Positions 34,118 through 42,988 are shown, counted from the stretch's first letter. The stretch is DNA of 64,000 nt from Deltaproteobacteria bacterium (GCA_020848905.1 JADLHG010000006.1:1-64000); one strand, 5' to 3'. Translations and numbers: made by a program. Notes: generated from the sequence alone by a model not told the origin.

Positions 34118-35575
34118 TCAGCCCTCCGTGCCGTCGTGCGGCAGGCTTCCGCGGTGCGACCGGATGAAGGCGAATGGGGTCTGAAAGACGAAGTTCGAGA
34201 CGCGCGAGGTGTACACGTCCGCGTGCCGCTCGAGCTGCCGGGCCATGTAGCTCTTGTCGTTGCCGGCGCGCATCAGCAGCCCCCAGCGGTGGTTGCTCAG
34301 GTCCCCGGCGCGGATCGCGAGCGGCGCGATCTGGTCGTCGAGGGCTTCGACCTCGGCGCGCAGCGACTGGATCTCGGCGTGGAGCGCCTCGGGAGTGATG
34401 GTCGGCGGCGGTCCGTAGTGCCCCTGCGCGCGCTGCAAGAGGAGGCGCAGGTGACAGAGCAAGCCCTCGCGCTGTTCCTTCTCGGCCATCAGGGCGGTTA
34501 GCTGCCCTTCGTGGTCGCGGAAGTGCTCCATGGCCCGCACCTCCTGCTCGAGCTCGCGCACGACGAGCGCGGTGCGCCAGCGGAGCACGTTCTTGCTGAT
34601 CTGCACGTCCACGAAGATGTGGTCGCCCACGTAGAGGATCTGGTCCCCCGAGAGGCCGAGGTACTCCTCGACCTGCGTGGCGTCGCCGCCGAGAAAGATC
34701 CCGCGGTCGGTCAGGCCCGGCATCGCAGGCCGGAGGAGTCCATCCTCGCTCACCACCTCGAACAGCGGCATGCGGCTCGAGAAGAAGGCCGGCTTGCGCG
34801 CCGAGACGATCAGCACGTCGAAGAGATCGCGCCAGGTCATCCCCCCGGGGAGGAAGCGGTCGAAGCAGTACCGCATCACCGCGCGCGTGTACTCCCACTC
34901 CGAGTTGGTGATGAGCAGGAGCTTCTTGCCCGCGTGCCGTTGATCGAGCAGGGCGAGCGGGGTGTCCGAGTCGAGCTGGATGAAGGTCTCCGGCTCGGCG
35001 AGGATGTCGGCCTTGAGCTGTCCCTCCATGTGCGCGAGGTCGAGCGACTTGCGGACGCGCTTGTAGAGGTCCGCGTAGCCCAGCACGCCGCTGATGTGCC
35101 CCTGGGCGATCTTCCCCTGGTCGAGCAGGTCCACCAGCTGCGCGTACATGCACGCTTCGGAGAGCGAGAAGAGCGTGTTCAGGAAGACCCATCGCGGCTC
35201 GGACAGATCCACGATGATGCGCGAGTAGACTTGGCGCTGCTCGTCGAAGTCGAGCGGCTGCGTGCCGTGGTAGGCCCGCTTGACGTAGCCGAAGCGGTTG
35301 GCCTTGAGCAGGTTGCCGTGCTCGATGTCCAGGATCAGCCCACGCTGGATGAGAGTCGGGTCGAACTCGAGGTCGCCGACGGGCCACCCGTAGGCCACGA
35401 GCTTGCGTCGCAGGTGCTCGTAGGCCCGTCGCTCCCACGCCTCGACGTGGTAGTCGATGAGCGTGTAGTCCATGTCGTAGCCGATGGCCTTGATCGACCG
35501 GAGGTTCAGGGTGCGGTTGCAGAAGACTCCGCGCTCCCTCGGGACGTGGGATAGCGCGCTCAGGTCTCGCGTCAT
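34118..35575 (-). CDS. HAD-superfamily 5'-nucleotidase (cN-II/HAD-IG type)
   Basis: A 485-residue cytosolic-nucleotidase-like phosphatase. Motif I is AIGYDMDYTLIDY near residue 30 (nucleophile Asp in DMDYT), motif II is LLLITNSEWEY, and motif IV is ILYVGDHIFVDVQISK. Length and order fit the HAD-IG 5'-nucleotidase family that dephosphorylates purine nucleoside monophosphates. The C-terminus contains long charged helices (RAMEHFRDHEGQLTALMAEK). Second gene of an operon, 31 bases after the GTPase-like gene. ATG 35575 gives the family N-terminus. Confidence 0.9.
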   Translation of the reverse strand: MTRDLSALSHVPRERGVFCNRTLNLRSIKAIGYDMDYTLIDYHVEAWERRAYEHLRRKLVAYGWPVGDLEFDPTLIQRGLILDIEHGNLLKANRFGYVKRAYHGTQPLDFDEQRQVYSRIIVDLSEPRWVFLNTLFSLSEACMYAQLVDLLDQGKIAQGHISGVLGYADLYKRVRKSLDLAHMEGQLKADILAEPETFIQLDSDTPLALLDQRHAGKKLLLITNSEWEYTRAVMRYCFDRFLPGGMTWRDLFDVLIVSARKPAFFSSRMPLFEVVSEDGLLRPAMPGLTDRGIFLGGDATQVEEYLGLSGDQILYVGDHIFVDVQISKNVLRWRTALVVRELEQEVRAMEHFRDHEGQLTALMAEKEQREGLLCHLRLLLQRAQGHYGPPPTITPEALHAEIQSLRAEVEALDDQIAPLAIRAGDLSNHRWGLLMRAGNDKSYMARQLERHADVYTSRVSNFVFQTPFAFIRSHRGSLPHDGTEG

Positions 35576-35606
35576 GGCTGGTCCTCGAACGGGTGCCGCC
35601 GCTCGC

Positions 35607-36932
35607 TCAGCGCGGGGACATGCGGTGCAGGAAACGGTCGAGCTGGTCGCCGAGCGTGGGTCCTTCGAGGTCCGCCAGCTCGTAGCGCACGCGCACCGCA
35701 GGCTTGCGCAGCTTGAGCAGGCGGCCGAGGTCGATGGGGGTGGCGTAGAGCACGGCGTCGCAGTCGGCACCGTTGATGGTCTGCTCGAGGTCCTTGAGCT
35801 GCTCGTCCGAGTAGCCGACGGCCGGCACCGTGAGGCCGAGGTGCGGGTAGCTCTTGTAGGCCGCCAGGATCGACCCCACCGCGCTGCCGCGCGGCTCCAT
35901 GATGCGCGCGCCCACCTTCTGCGCGGCGACGGTGGCCGCGCCGAAAGGCATCTCGCCGTGTGTCACCGTGGGCCCGTCCTCCACCACCAGCACGCGCTTG
36001 CCCCGGACCGCCTCCTCGTCGAAGACCAAGCGACTCTCGGCCTGCACGACGACCGCCTTCGGGTTGCGCGTCGCGATGTTGCCGAGCACCGTGGCGCGGT
36101 CCTCGGGCCGGGCCACCGTCGCCTTGTTCAGCAGCACGAGGTGCGCGCCGATGAGGTTCGTCTCCCCGGGGTGATAGGTCAGCTCGTGTCCGGGGCGCAG
36201 CGGGTCCACCACGGCGATCCATAGATCGGGGCGGAAGAAGGGCGTGTCGTTGTTGCCGCCGTCCCAGATGATCGCGTCGGCCTCGGTCTGCGCTCGCTCG
36301 AGCACCTGGGCGTAGTCCACGCCCGCGTAGACCACCGTGCCGCTCTCGAGGTGCGTCTCGTATTCCTCGCGCTCCTCGAGCGTGCAGTCGTGCGCCTCGA
36401 GGTCCTCGTAGCTGGCGAAGCGCTGCACCACCTGGCGCGTCAGGTCGCCGTAGGGCATCGGATGGCGGACGGCGACCACGCGCTTGCCGGCGGCCTTGAG
36501 GCGGGCCGCTACGTAGCGCGAGGTCTGGCTCTTGCCGCACCCCGTGCGCACGGCGCAGACGGCGACCACAGGCACGCTGGCCTGGAGCATCGTGTGCTCG
36601 ACGCCGAGGAGGCGGAAGTCGGCCCCCGCGGCGAGGGTCTGCGACGCGAGGTGCATGACGTGTTCGTGCTTCACGTCGGAGTAGGCGAAGACCACCTGGG
36701 TGATCTTCCACTCGCGGATCAGCCGGGGGAGCTCGTCCTCGCGCTCGATGGGGATCCCCTGCGGGTAGCGCGACCCGGCGAGCTCGGGGGGATACCGCCG
36801 CCCGTCGATCCCCGGGATCTGGGTCGCGGTGAAGCCCATCACCCGGTAGCCCGGGTTGTCCCTGAAGTAGACGTTGAAATTGTGAAAGTCTCGTCCCGCC
36901 GCCCCGAGAATCAGCACCCGTGATTCGTTCAT
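35607..36932 (-). CDS. Cyclic 2,3-diphosphoglycerate synthase-like P-loop protein
   Basis: A 441-residue protein of the family annotated as cyclic 2,3-diphosphoglycerate synthetase or GTPase. The N-terminus VLILGAAGRDFHNFNVYFRD forms a nucleotide-binding fold, a P-loop CAVRTGCGKSQTSRYVA lies near residue 135, and IIWDGGNNDTPFFRPDLWI is a conserved family block. The C-terminus has DCDAVLYATPIDLGRLLKL. In methanogens such enzymes make the thermoprotectant cDPG; a different reaction is quite possible here. First gene of the operon with the nucleotidase. Starts at ATG 36932. Confidence 0.85.
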   Translation of the reverse strand: MNESRVLILGAAGRDFHNFNVYFRDNPGYRVMGFTATQIPGIDGRRYPPELAGSRYPQGIPIEREDELPRLIREWKITQVVFAYSDVKHEHVMHLASQTLAAGADFRLLGVEHTMLQASVPVVAVCAVRTGCGKSQTSRYVAARLKAAGKRVVAVRHPMPYGDLTRQVVQRFASYEDLEAHDCTLEEREEYETHLESGTVVYAGVDYAQVLERAQTEADAIIWDGGNNDTPFFRPDLWIAVVDPLRPGHELTYHPGETNLIGAHLVLLNKATVARPEDRATVLGNIATRNPKAVVVQAESRLVFDEEAVRGKRVLVVEDGPTVTHGEMPFGAATVAAQKVGARIMEPRGSAVGSILAAYKSYPHLGLTVPAVGYSDEQLKDLEQTINGADCDAVLYATPIDLGRLLKLRKPAVRVRYELADLEGPTLGDQLDRFLHRMSPR

Positions 36933-37091
36933 GTCACGCTCCGTGGAGGCCGAGCATACGCGGGGCGCCCCGATCCGACAAGCGTAGGGCCCGTCAGGGG
37001 TGTGATCGCGGACCGCCGCCCCTTCCCTCGACGGTAGGCTTGCCCCCGACGGCTCGGGTTCATATGCTTCGGTCAAGGAACGAGGCCGTTC

Positions 37092-38210
37092 ATGCTCAAG
37101 AGAGTCCGACGCCGGGGCCAGCAGCTGCGCGATGCGCTGCGGCAGCGTGCCGGTGCCGTGGTGGTGAGCAACTTCTTCAAGGTCGGGGCGCGGGCCATGC
37201 GCGCGATGCCCCGCCGGAGACCCCATCCCTACGGCGTGGACGTGGTACGCGACGTGCCTTACCTCTCCACCGGGCGCGTGGAGCACCTCCTCGACATCTA
37301 CCGCCCGGTCGGCGCGCCGCGACCCGCCCCGGTGGTCTTCTACGTGCACGGCGGCGGCTTCCGCATCCTGTCGAAGGACAGCCACTGGATGATGGCCGAG
37401 GCCTTCGCGCAGAAGGGGTACCTGGTCTTCAACGTCAACTACCGGCTGGCGCCGAAGCACCCCTACCCCGCGGCGATCGAGGACTGCGCGGCGGCGCTCG
37501 TCTGGGTGGCGAAGAACGCGGCGGCCTGCGAGGGGGACCTCGGCCGCCTGGTGCTCGCCGGCGAGTCGGCCGGGGCGAACCTCGTCACGGCGCTGGCAGT
37601 GATCCTCGCGTACCCGCGCCCCGAGCCGTGGGCGCAGGAGCTCTTCGCGACGGGGCTCCGTCCGCGCGCGGTGCTCCCCAACTGCGGCATGCTGCAGGTG
37701 AGCGACCCCGAGCGGTTCCGTCGGCGCAAACCGCGCATGCGAGCCTGGGTCTTCGACCGCCTGGCCGAGGTTCCGGAAGGGTATCTCCGTGGCGTCGACC
37801 CGAGCCGGCCGGGGGGCCACGACCTGGCCGACCCCCTCCTCGTCCTCGAGGGGAGCGACGCGCCGGCGCACCCGCTGCCCCCCTTCTTCGCGGCGGTCGG
37901 GACGCGAGACCCGCTGCTCGACGACACGCGCCGCCTCAAGGTCGCGCTCGACGCGCACGGGGTCCCCTGCGAGACCCGCTACTATCCGGGGGAGCTGCAC
38001 GCCTTCCACGCGCTCGTGGTGACCGCCGCCGCCAAGCAGTGCTGGCAGGACCAGTTCGACTTCCTCGACCGCCACGTCGCCGAGGGCCCGGCGGGCGAGC
38101 GACGCGAGAGCGCCGAGGCGGCGATTCGTGCCGCGGCAGAGCGCCTCGCCGCCCGACCAACGCCGCCGACGAAGGCCTCCTTCGCCTCGCGCTGGCTCGG
38201 CCGCAAGTAG
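37092..38210 (+). CDS. Alpha/beta hydrolase, HSL/carboxylesterase family
   Basis: A 372-residue esterase of the hormone-sensitive-lipase type. The oxyanion-hole motif FYVHGGGFRIL is near residue 85, the nucleophile lies in LVLAGESAGANLV near residue 162, and the acid and base are in AVGTRDPLLDD and ELHAFHALV. It probably hydrolyses short or medium acyl esters. The N-terminal 45 residues are basic and the C-terminal 60 residues are Ala/Arg-rich, both outside the core domain. No signal peptide. ATG 37092 begins a well-used G/C-ending frame; the gene appears monocistronic. Confidence 0.9.
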   Translation: MLKRVRRRGQQLRDALRQRAGAVVVSNFFKVGARAMRAMPRRRPHPYGVDVVRDVPYLSTGRVEHLLDIYRPVGAPRPAPVVFYVHGGGFRILSKDSHWMMAEAFAQKGYLVFNVNYRLAPKHPYPAAIEDCAAALVWVAKNAAACEGDLGRLVLAGESAGANLVTALAVILAYPRPEPWAQELFATGLRPRAVLPNCGMLQVSDPERFRRRKPRMRAWVFDRLAEVPEGYLRGVDPSRPGGHDLADPLLVLEGSDAPAHPLPPFFAAVGTRDPLLDDTRRLKVALDAHGVPCETRYYPGELHAFHALVVTAAAKQCWQDQFDFLDRHVAEGPAGERRESAEAAIRAAAERLAARPTPPTKASFASRWLGRK

Positions 38211-38301
38211 CGCGCTCCCCTTTTGCATGGCGGGGGGCGCTGTGTTACCTCAAACGGCAGCTTCGCGGAGCCTCTGCTCCGTCGGAGCCCGAGGGGTGCC
38301 C

Positions 38302-39003
38302 ATGGATCTGATGGATTCGCTTCTCAAGGTGATGTTGAGCACCGGCGCTGGCTGGGTGCTCTGGTTGCTCATCGGGCTGTCGGTGCTGAGCGTCGGCATC
38401 ATCATCGAGCGCGCCGTGGTCATCTCGCGCTCGGGCGGAGATCCGGCCCGGCTGGCGGAGAACCTGAAGTCGCACCTGGACAAGGGGGAGATCGACAAGG
38501 CGGTCTTCCGACTGCAGGTGGTGCGCGGCGTGGAGGCGCGCATCGCGCTCGAGGGACTTCGGGCCTACGACAAGGGACCGGACTCGGTGGCCGAGGCGAT
38601 CACCTCGGCCAAGGCGATCCAGCGCAGTCTGCTCGAGCAGCGGCTGGGTTTCCTCGGGACGCTCGGCAACAACGCGCCGTTCATCGGTCTCTTCGGCACG
38701 GTGATCGGCATCATCAAGGCCTTCCACGACCTGTCGGTCGAGAGCGGCGGCGCGGCCAAGGCCGTGATGGCCGGCATCTCCGAAGCGCTCGTGGCCACCG
38801 CCATGGGGCTCTTCGTGGCCATCCCGGCGGTCATCGCCTTCAACTACTTCCAGCGCCGTATCCGCGCCCTGATCGCGAGCGTGGACGGGCTGAGCCACCT
38901 CATCCTCTCCGAGCTCCGCCGGCAACCTGGTCCCGCCGGGGCTGCGGCCATCGCCGTCGCCGCGGCCGAGGGAGCTCCGGCGGCCAAGGCCGAGGAGGCC
39001 TAG
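38302..39003 (+). CDS. MotA/TolQ/ExbB proton channel family protein
   Basis: A 233-residue inner-membrane protein. A first helix (GAGWVLWLLIGLSVLSVGII) is followed by a cytoplasmic stretch and two further helices, including the family block TLGNNAPFIGLFGTVIGIIK and GISEALVATAMGLFVAIPAV. With the ExbD-like gene 3 bases downstream it forms a proton-motive-force-driven motor unit that energises outer-membrane transport or envelope work. No TonB or TolA gene is adjacent. ATG 38302 is used; the C-terminal tail is Ala-rich. Confidence 0.93.
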   Translation: MDLMDSLLKVMLSTGAGWVLWLLIGLSVLSVGIIIERAVVISRSGGDPARLAENLKSHLDKGEIDKAVFRLQVVRGVEARIALEGLRAYDKGPDSVAEAITSAKAIQRSLLEQRLGFLGTLGNNAPFIGLFGTVIGIIKAFHDLSVESGGAAKAVMAGISEALVATAMGLFVAIPAVIAFNYFQRRIRALIASVDGLSHLILSELRRQPGPAGAAAIAVAAAEGAPAAKAEEA

Positions 39004-39006
39004 CCG

Positions 39007-39432
<426 letters not shown>

Positions 39433-39438
39433 CCCCGC

Positions 39439-39975
39439 TCAGTCCGGCACGAGCTCGGCCATCCAGTAGCAGTAGTCGCGCCAGGCGTCGGGGACCGATT
39501 GCCGCGAGATCTGCAGCGTGAAGATCGGCACCCACGAGGGGCGCGCCGGCTCCTGCAGGAGTCGCATCCGGGCCTGCTCCGGCGTGCGATCCGCCTTGCG
39601 CGCGTTGCACTCCACGCAGGCGGTGACGATGTTCTCCCAGCAGGTCTTGCCCCCCTTGGCCCGCGGAATGACGTGGTCGTAGGTCAGCTCCGCGCTGGTG
39701 CGCTTCTGGCCGCAGTACTGGCAGCGCCAGCGGTCGCGCGCGAGCACGTTCTGCCGCGAGAAGCGCACGGGGTGTTTGTGCCGCCGAAAGCTGTGCACCA
39801 GGCGCACCACCGACGGCAATTTCAGCACGAGCGAGACGGAGCGGATGTTCTGGTCGTAGGTCTCGACGACCTCCACCTTGCCGAGCGTCAGCAAGCTGAT
39901 CGCTCGCCTCCAGCTGATCACGGTGATCGGCTCGTAGACCTGACTGAGCAGCAGCGTACGGTCCATGCTCGCCAT
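39439..39975 (-). CDS. HNH endonuclease domain protein
   Basis: A 178-residue protein of the widespread bacterial HNH family that starts with VLLL/LLLSQVYEPITVISWR and ends with an HNH domain. The nuclease core reads DRWRCQYCGQKRTSAELTYD, then HVIPRAKGGKTCWENIVTAC and VECNARKADRT: a zinc-binding Cys quartet (CQYC, CVEC) around the DH catalytic pair. The cellular role of this family is not established; it is usually chromosomal and not linked to phage. The start may be ATG 39975 (MASMDRT) or the ATG three codons later. Confidence 0.9.
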   Translation of the reverse strand: MASMDRTLLLSQVYEPITVISWRRAISLLTLGKVEVVETYDQNIRSVSLVLKLPSVVRLVHSFRRHKHPVRFSRQNVLARDRWRCQYCGQKRTSAELTYDHVIPRAKGGKTCWENIVTACVECNARKADRTPEQARMRLLQEPARPSWVPIFTLQISRQSVPDAWRDYCYWMAELVPD

Positions 39976-40011
39976 CCTCGCGGCTCTCCTATCGGAGCCC
40001 TCCCTCTACCT

Positions 40012-40055
40012 ATTATGTCGGCTGCCTCGGCGCGGGGCACGTTTTGGGTAATAAT
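40012..40055. promoter_or_regulatory. Putative divergent -10 elements for HNH and GNAT genes
   Basis: On the minus strand CATAAT at 40017-40012 matches a -10 box in front of the HNH gene. On the plus strand TAATAAT at 40049-40055 matches one immediately in front of the GNAT gene. Neither has a good -35. If the plus-strand box is used, transcription would begin at or near ATG 40063, making the GNAT mRNA leaderless. Confidence 0.35.
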
Positions 40056-40062
40056 GCCCCCC

Positions 40063-40611
40063 ATGCGTACGGCCTCGGTGACCACCTGGCACCTCGAGCT
40101 CACCTCCTTCCAGGCCCTCCGCGCGGCGCGGCATCCCCAGGAGCCGTGCGTCGTCGCGCGCCTCGAACCCTCGCAACCGGCCTTCAGTCGCTTCCTCTAC
40201 GCGTCGGTGGGGGCCGACTGGTGGTGGATCGATCGGCTCCCCTGGACCCTGGCCGACTGGCGAGGGCACCTCGAGCGGCCCGAGGTGGCCACCTGGGTGC
40301 TCTACGTGGGAGGTGCCCCGGCCGGGTACGTGGAGCTCGAGCGCCAGAGCGGAGGGAACGTCGAGCTGCTCTACTTCGGCCTGCTGCCGGGGTTTTCGGG
40401 CCGAGGGTTCGGCGGGCACCTGCTCACCGTCGGGGTCGAGGAGGCCTTCGCCCTCGGGGCCCGGCGCGTGTGGGTGCACACCTGCTCGCTCGACGGACCC
40501 GGCGCGCTCCCCAACTACCAGGCGCGAGGCTTTTCGGTCTTCAAGGTCGTGACGCACGAGCAGGCGCTTCCCGAGGCGCCGCTCGAGCTCTGGCCGGGTG
40601 CCGGGCGATAG
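40063..40611 (+). CDS. GNAT-family N-acetyltransferase
   Basis: A 182-residue acetyl-CoA-dependent acyltransferase. VTTWHLELTSFQALRAAR begins the family that has FLYASVGADWWWIDRLPWTL in its first half. The acetyl-CoA-binding motif A reads ELLYFGLLPGFSGRGFGGHL, followed by RRVWVHTCSLDGPGALPNYQ and ARGFSVFK. The acceptor substrate is unknown. The start is ATG 40063 or, less likely, ATG 40054, which overlaps a TAATAAT box. It converges with the zinc-ribbon gene, 15 bases apart. Confidence 0.88.
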   Translation: MRTASVTTWHLELTSFQALRAARHPQEPCVVARLEPSQPAFSRFLYASVGADWWWIDRLPWTLADWRGHLERPEVATWVLYVGGAPAGYVELERQSGGNVELLYFGLLPGFSGRGFGGHLLTVGVEEAFALGARRVWVHTCSLDGPGALPNYQARGFSVFKVVTHEQALPEAPLELWPGAGR

Positions 40612-40626
40612 CGCCCGGGGCGCCCC

Positions 40627-40791
40627 CTACTCGCAGCAGGTCTGCACGATGGTGCGACAGGTCGTGCAGACCATCCGGCCGTGGATATGAACCGTCTCGC
40701 CCCCGCACGCGGGGCAGATGATCTCGGCCGTCGTCGTCGGCGTGGAGAGGCGACGTCCGTTCGAGGGGCGCTTCGGCTGGCTCTTGGTCAT
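40627..40791 (-). CDS. Small zinc-ribbon protein (54 residues)
   Basis: A short basic N-terminus (MTKSQPKRPSNGRRLSTP) leads to a zinc ribbon: ICPACGGETV with one CxxC knuckle and MVCTTCRTIVQTCCE with a second. No other domain fits in its 54 residues. ATG 40791 is preceded by GAGGAG seven bases upstream; ATG 40806 is also in frame but would include that ribosome site in its coding sequence. It is the last gene of an operon, 24 bases after the RsbW-like ATPase gene. A nucleic-acid- or protein-binding role is likely but unproven. Confidence 0.75.
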   Translation of the reverse strand: MTKSQPKRPSNGRRLSTPTTTAEIICPACGGETVHIHGRMVCTTCRTIVQTCCE

Positions 40792-40815
40792 CGCGTAGCT
40801 CCTCATCGTGTGGGG

Positions 40816-42147
40816 TTATCGCTGCTCGGTGCGTTCGGAGCGGGCCAACGTGACGTGGAAGATCTCGTGGGTCCGCCCGTTGCCGTCTTTGGGCACGGCG
40901 ATCGACTTGGTGGCGTAGCCTTCGCGCTGCACCGTGACCTCGCTCGGCTGCGCGGCCTCGGCGGGGAGCGGCACCGGCCGCCCCTTCGGGATCACCGAGC
41001 CGTTGAGGCGCACCGTGGCGTCCTCGGGCTCGGCCATCACGGTCACGGCCCGGCTCGCGGCGGGCGACGGCGGCTGCCGCTTCATGAAGGCCGCCGTCCC
41101 GAGGGCGGTGACCATCGCGAGCATCACCGCGGCGACCCCCCAGAGACCGGGGTTTCCCGTGAGCGCCCGTCGCGTCCGCACGGGGGCCGACGTCGTGGGG
41201 GCCTCGACCTCCTCTTCCTCGCGGGGGGGCGCGGAGAAGAGGTGCAGGGACCGCGCGCCGACCTTTCCCTGGCTGAAGAGCTCCATGTCGAAGAGAGCGA
41301 CCACCTCGCTGCTGTAGCCGGCCTCCAGGTTGAAGACGAGCTTCGAGACCGAGTGCAGCACGGAGATGAGCCCGAGGCCCGCCCCCGTCGGCTTGTTCTC
41401 GATGCGGCCTCCGGAGCCGGCGCGGAGCAGGTACTCGAGCGCGCGCAGGCGCGTCAGCGTTCCGCCGCCGTCCTGCACGGAGATGCCGAAGTAGCGGCCG
41501 CTGCAGGCGTAGCGCACCTGGATCGGCGCCACCTTCGTCAGCTTGGCCAGCTCGGCGGTGGTCTTGCCGGCGTAGAGCTCGCGCCCGCTCTTGTCCACGG
41601 CGGAGTGATAGAGCCCGTTCATCATCAGCTCGTCGGCCACGAGCTGGATCCGGTCCCGGACCGGCACGCGACACCCCGCGGCCTCGGCGTAGGCCAGGAG
41701 CACCTCGACGGCCTTGCGCTTCTCCACGTAGCTCGTGACCATCATCGAGAAGCTGGTCACGCCCCACGGGAAGTACTTCTGTAGGCCGAAGATCTCGCTG
41801 CGCAGCGCCTTGGTGGCGCTCGAGATGAACTCGTCGTCGTCGAACTGCGCGCCGTAGCAGAAGAGGCTCGTCACCCGCTGGTCCCTGAGGAGCGGCATGC
41901 GGCTGATGAGCTGATCCTCCTCGATGATGTACATGATGCGGCAGCCCGTGGGGACGCGGCCGAGGAAGGTCTCGTCCGGCTCCTTGCCGCGAGCGTCGTA
42001 GATCGCGAGGTGGGGCGGCCGCTCGGTGCGGATCGTCGAGGCGTCGCCGCCGAAGTCCGCGGTGGAGCCGGTGGCGGCGGTCAGCCTCTGGACCGCGCGC
42101 TTGAGAACCTTGTCCTTCGTGATGACCGCCATGTGGTAGCGCAGCAT
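40816..42147 (-). CDS. RsbW-like ATPase with membrane helix and PEGA domain
   Basis: A 443-residue signalling protein of unusual layout. Residues 1-135 form a receiver-like region (HMAVITKDKVLKRAVQRLTA, PPHLAIYDARGKEPDETFLG) that lacks the clear phosphoacceptor pocket. Residues about 150-290 are a GHKL/HATPase domain (QLVADELMMNGLYHSAVDKS, FGISVQDGGGTLTR, GAGLGLISVLHSVSKLVFNL). A membrane helix near 345 (GLWGVAAVMLAMVTALGTAA) precedes a C-terminal PEGA-like domain (VTVMAEPEDATVRLNGSVIP, VTVQREGYATKSI), which should be extracytoplasmic. Middle gene of an operon with the coiled-coil protein and zinc ribbon. Substrate and partner are unknown. Confidence 0.8.
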   Translation of the reverse strand: MLRYHMAVITKDKVLKRAVQRLTAATGSTADFGGDASTIRTERPPHLAIYDARGKEPDETFLGRVPTGCRIMYIIEEDQLISRMPLLRDQRVTSLFCYGAQFDDDEFISSATKALRSEIFGLQKYFPWGVTSFSMMVTSYVEKRKAVEVLLAYAEAAGCRVPVRDRIQLVADELMMNGLYHSAVDKSGRELYAGKTTAELAKLTKVAPIQVRYACSGRYFGISVQDGGGTLTRLRALEYLLRAGSGGRIENKPTGAGLGLISVLHSVSKLVFNLEAGYSSEVVALFDMELFSQGKVGARSLHLFSAPPREEEEVEAPTTSAPVRTRRALTGNPGLWGVAAVMLAMVTALGTAAFMKRQPPSPAASRAVTVMAEPEDATVRLNGSVIPKGRPVPLPAEAAQPSEVTVQREGYATKSIAVPKDGNGRTHEIFHVTLARSERTEQR

Positions 42148-42175
42148 GGTCGCTCCAGGCTAAGGGGAAAGGGCC

Positions 42176-42754
42176 CTACTCCTTCGGCTCCGGTACCGGG
42201 TCCGGCGACGCCTCCGCCGGGGTAGGCGGCGGCGTGGACGGCAGCGCCATCACGTGTCCGGAAGGACGATTCGCCCGCTCCACGTTCATGCGCTCCGCCA
42301 TGGCCAGGCGGCCGCGCACCGTGGTGGTCTCGGCGTGGTCCGCCTCGTGCGCCGCGATCTCGTTCCGCCGCTTCGCGATCTCTTCCTCGTACTCGCGGAT
42401 CTCTTGCTTGAGCACCTCGACCCGCTTCTCGAGGCGATCGAGCTTCCGCGTCGCGTCCTGGATGATGGCGGGGATCTTGACCTTCGTGGACTCGAGGGTC
42501 TTCTTCACCACCTGCACCACGAGCTCCACGTTGTCCACCGGGAGCAGGCGCATGAGCTCGATGGCCTGGTCGATGGTGTAGCGCGGCGCCTCGTCCTCCT
42601 GCTCGGCCAGCGCCAGAGGGGAGGGGGGCGCGGCTTCCAGCCGGCGCGGAGGAGGAGGGGGAGGCTGCGCGGCGACGGGTGCCGAGAGGTTCACCTGCTC
42701 CACCGGGGAGTCGAACTCGTCCTTCTCTTTCCGCTTCTTGTCGAAGAGCCCCAT
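42176..42754 (-). CDS. Coiled-coil protein of unknown function
   Basis: A 192-residue cytoplasmic protein. The start MGLFDKKRKEKDEFDSP is charged, then comes a Pro-rich segment (AAQPPPPPPRRLEAAPPSP), a helical block (YTIDQAIELMRLLPVDNVEL, VVQVVKKTLESTKVKIPAII) and a long coiled coil (RKLDRLEKRVEVLKQEIREY, EEEIAKRRNEIAAHEADHAE). ATG 42754 is preceded by AAGGAGG, a near-perfect ribosome site. First gene of the operon with the RsbW-like ATPase (gap 28 bases); it could be an adaptor or scaffold for it. No named family was recognised. Confidence 0.78.
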   Translation of the reverse strand: MGLFDKKRKEKDEFDSPVEQVNLSAPVAAQPPPPPPRRLEAAPPSPLALAEQEDEAPRYTIDQAIELMRLLPVDNVELVVQVVKKTLESTKVKIPAIIQDATRKLDRLEKRVEVLKQEIREYEEEIAKRRNEIAAHEADHAETTTVRGRLAMAERMNVERANRPSGHVMALPSTPPPTPAEASPDPVPEPKE

Positions 42755-42824
42755 GTCGCCTCCTTGCTCCAACCTGAATCGCCGGGTCGCGCCGGTTGAA
42801 ACGGTCCGGCCGAGATGTTTTTCA

Positions 42825-42884
42825 CTATAGGTCGTTCATGTATTCTGCGTCACCAATAATGTTCACCCATGATCATATTATGAT
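42825..42884 (-). promoter_or_regulatory. AT-rich promoter region with small palindrome
   Basis: An A+T-rich island in otherwise G+C-rich DNA upstream of the coiled-coil gene. On the minus strand TATAGT (42830-42825) is a good -10 box about 70 bases before the start codon; the -35 is poor. ATCATA-T-TATGAT at 42872-42884 is a 6-bp inverted repeat about 45 bases upstream of the -10, a candidate activator or repressor site. The remainder of 42755-42988 shows nothing else. Confidence 0.45.
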
Positions 42885-42988
42885 GTGAATGTAATGCGTT
42901 GGATCCGCAGGGCGTTCATTGCCGCACACGCAACCTGGGTGAGATAGGGGGCGGTTGACCGGGGGGCGGGCGGTTTGGGGGCGGGGTG

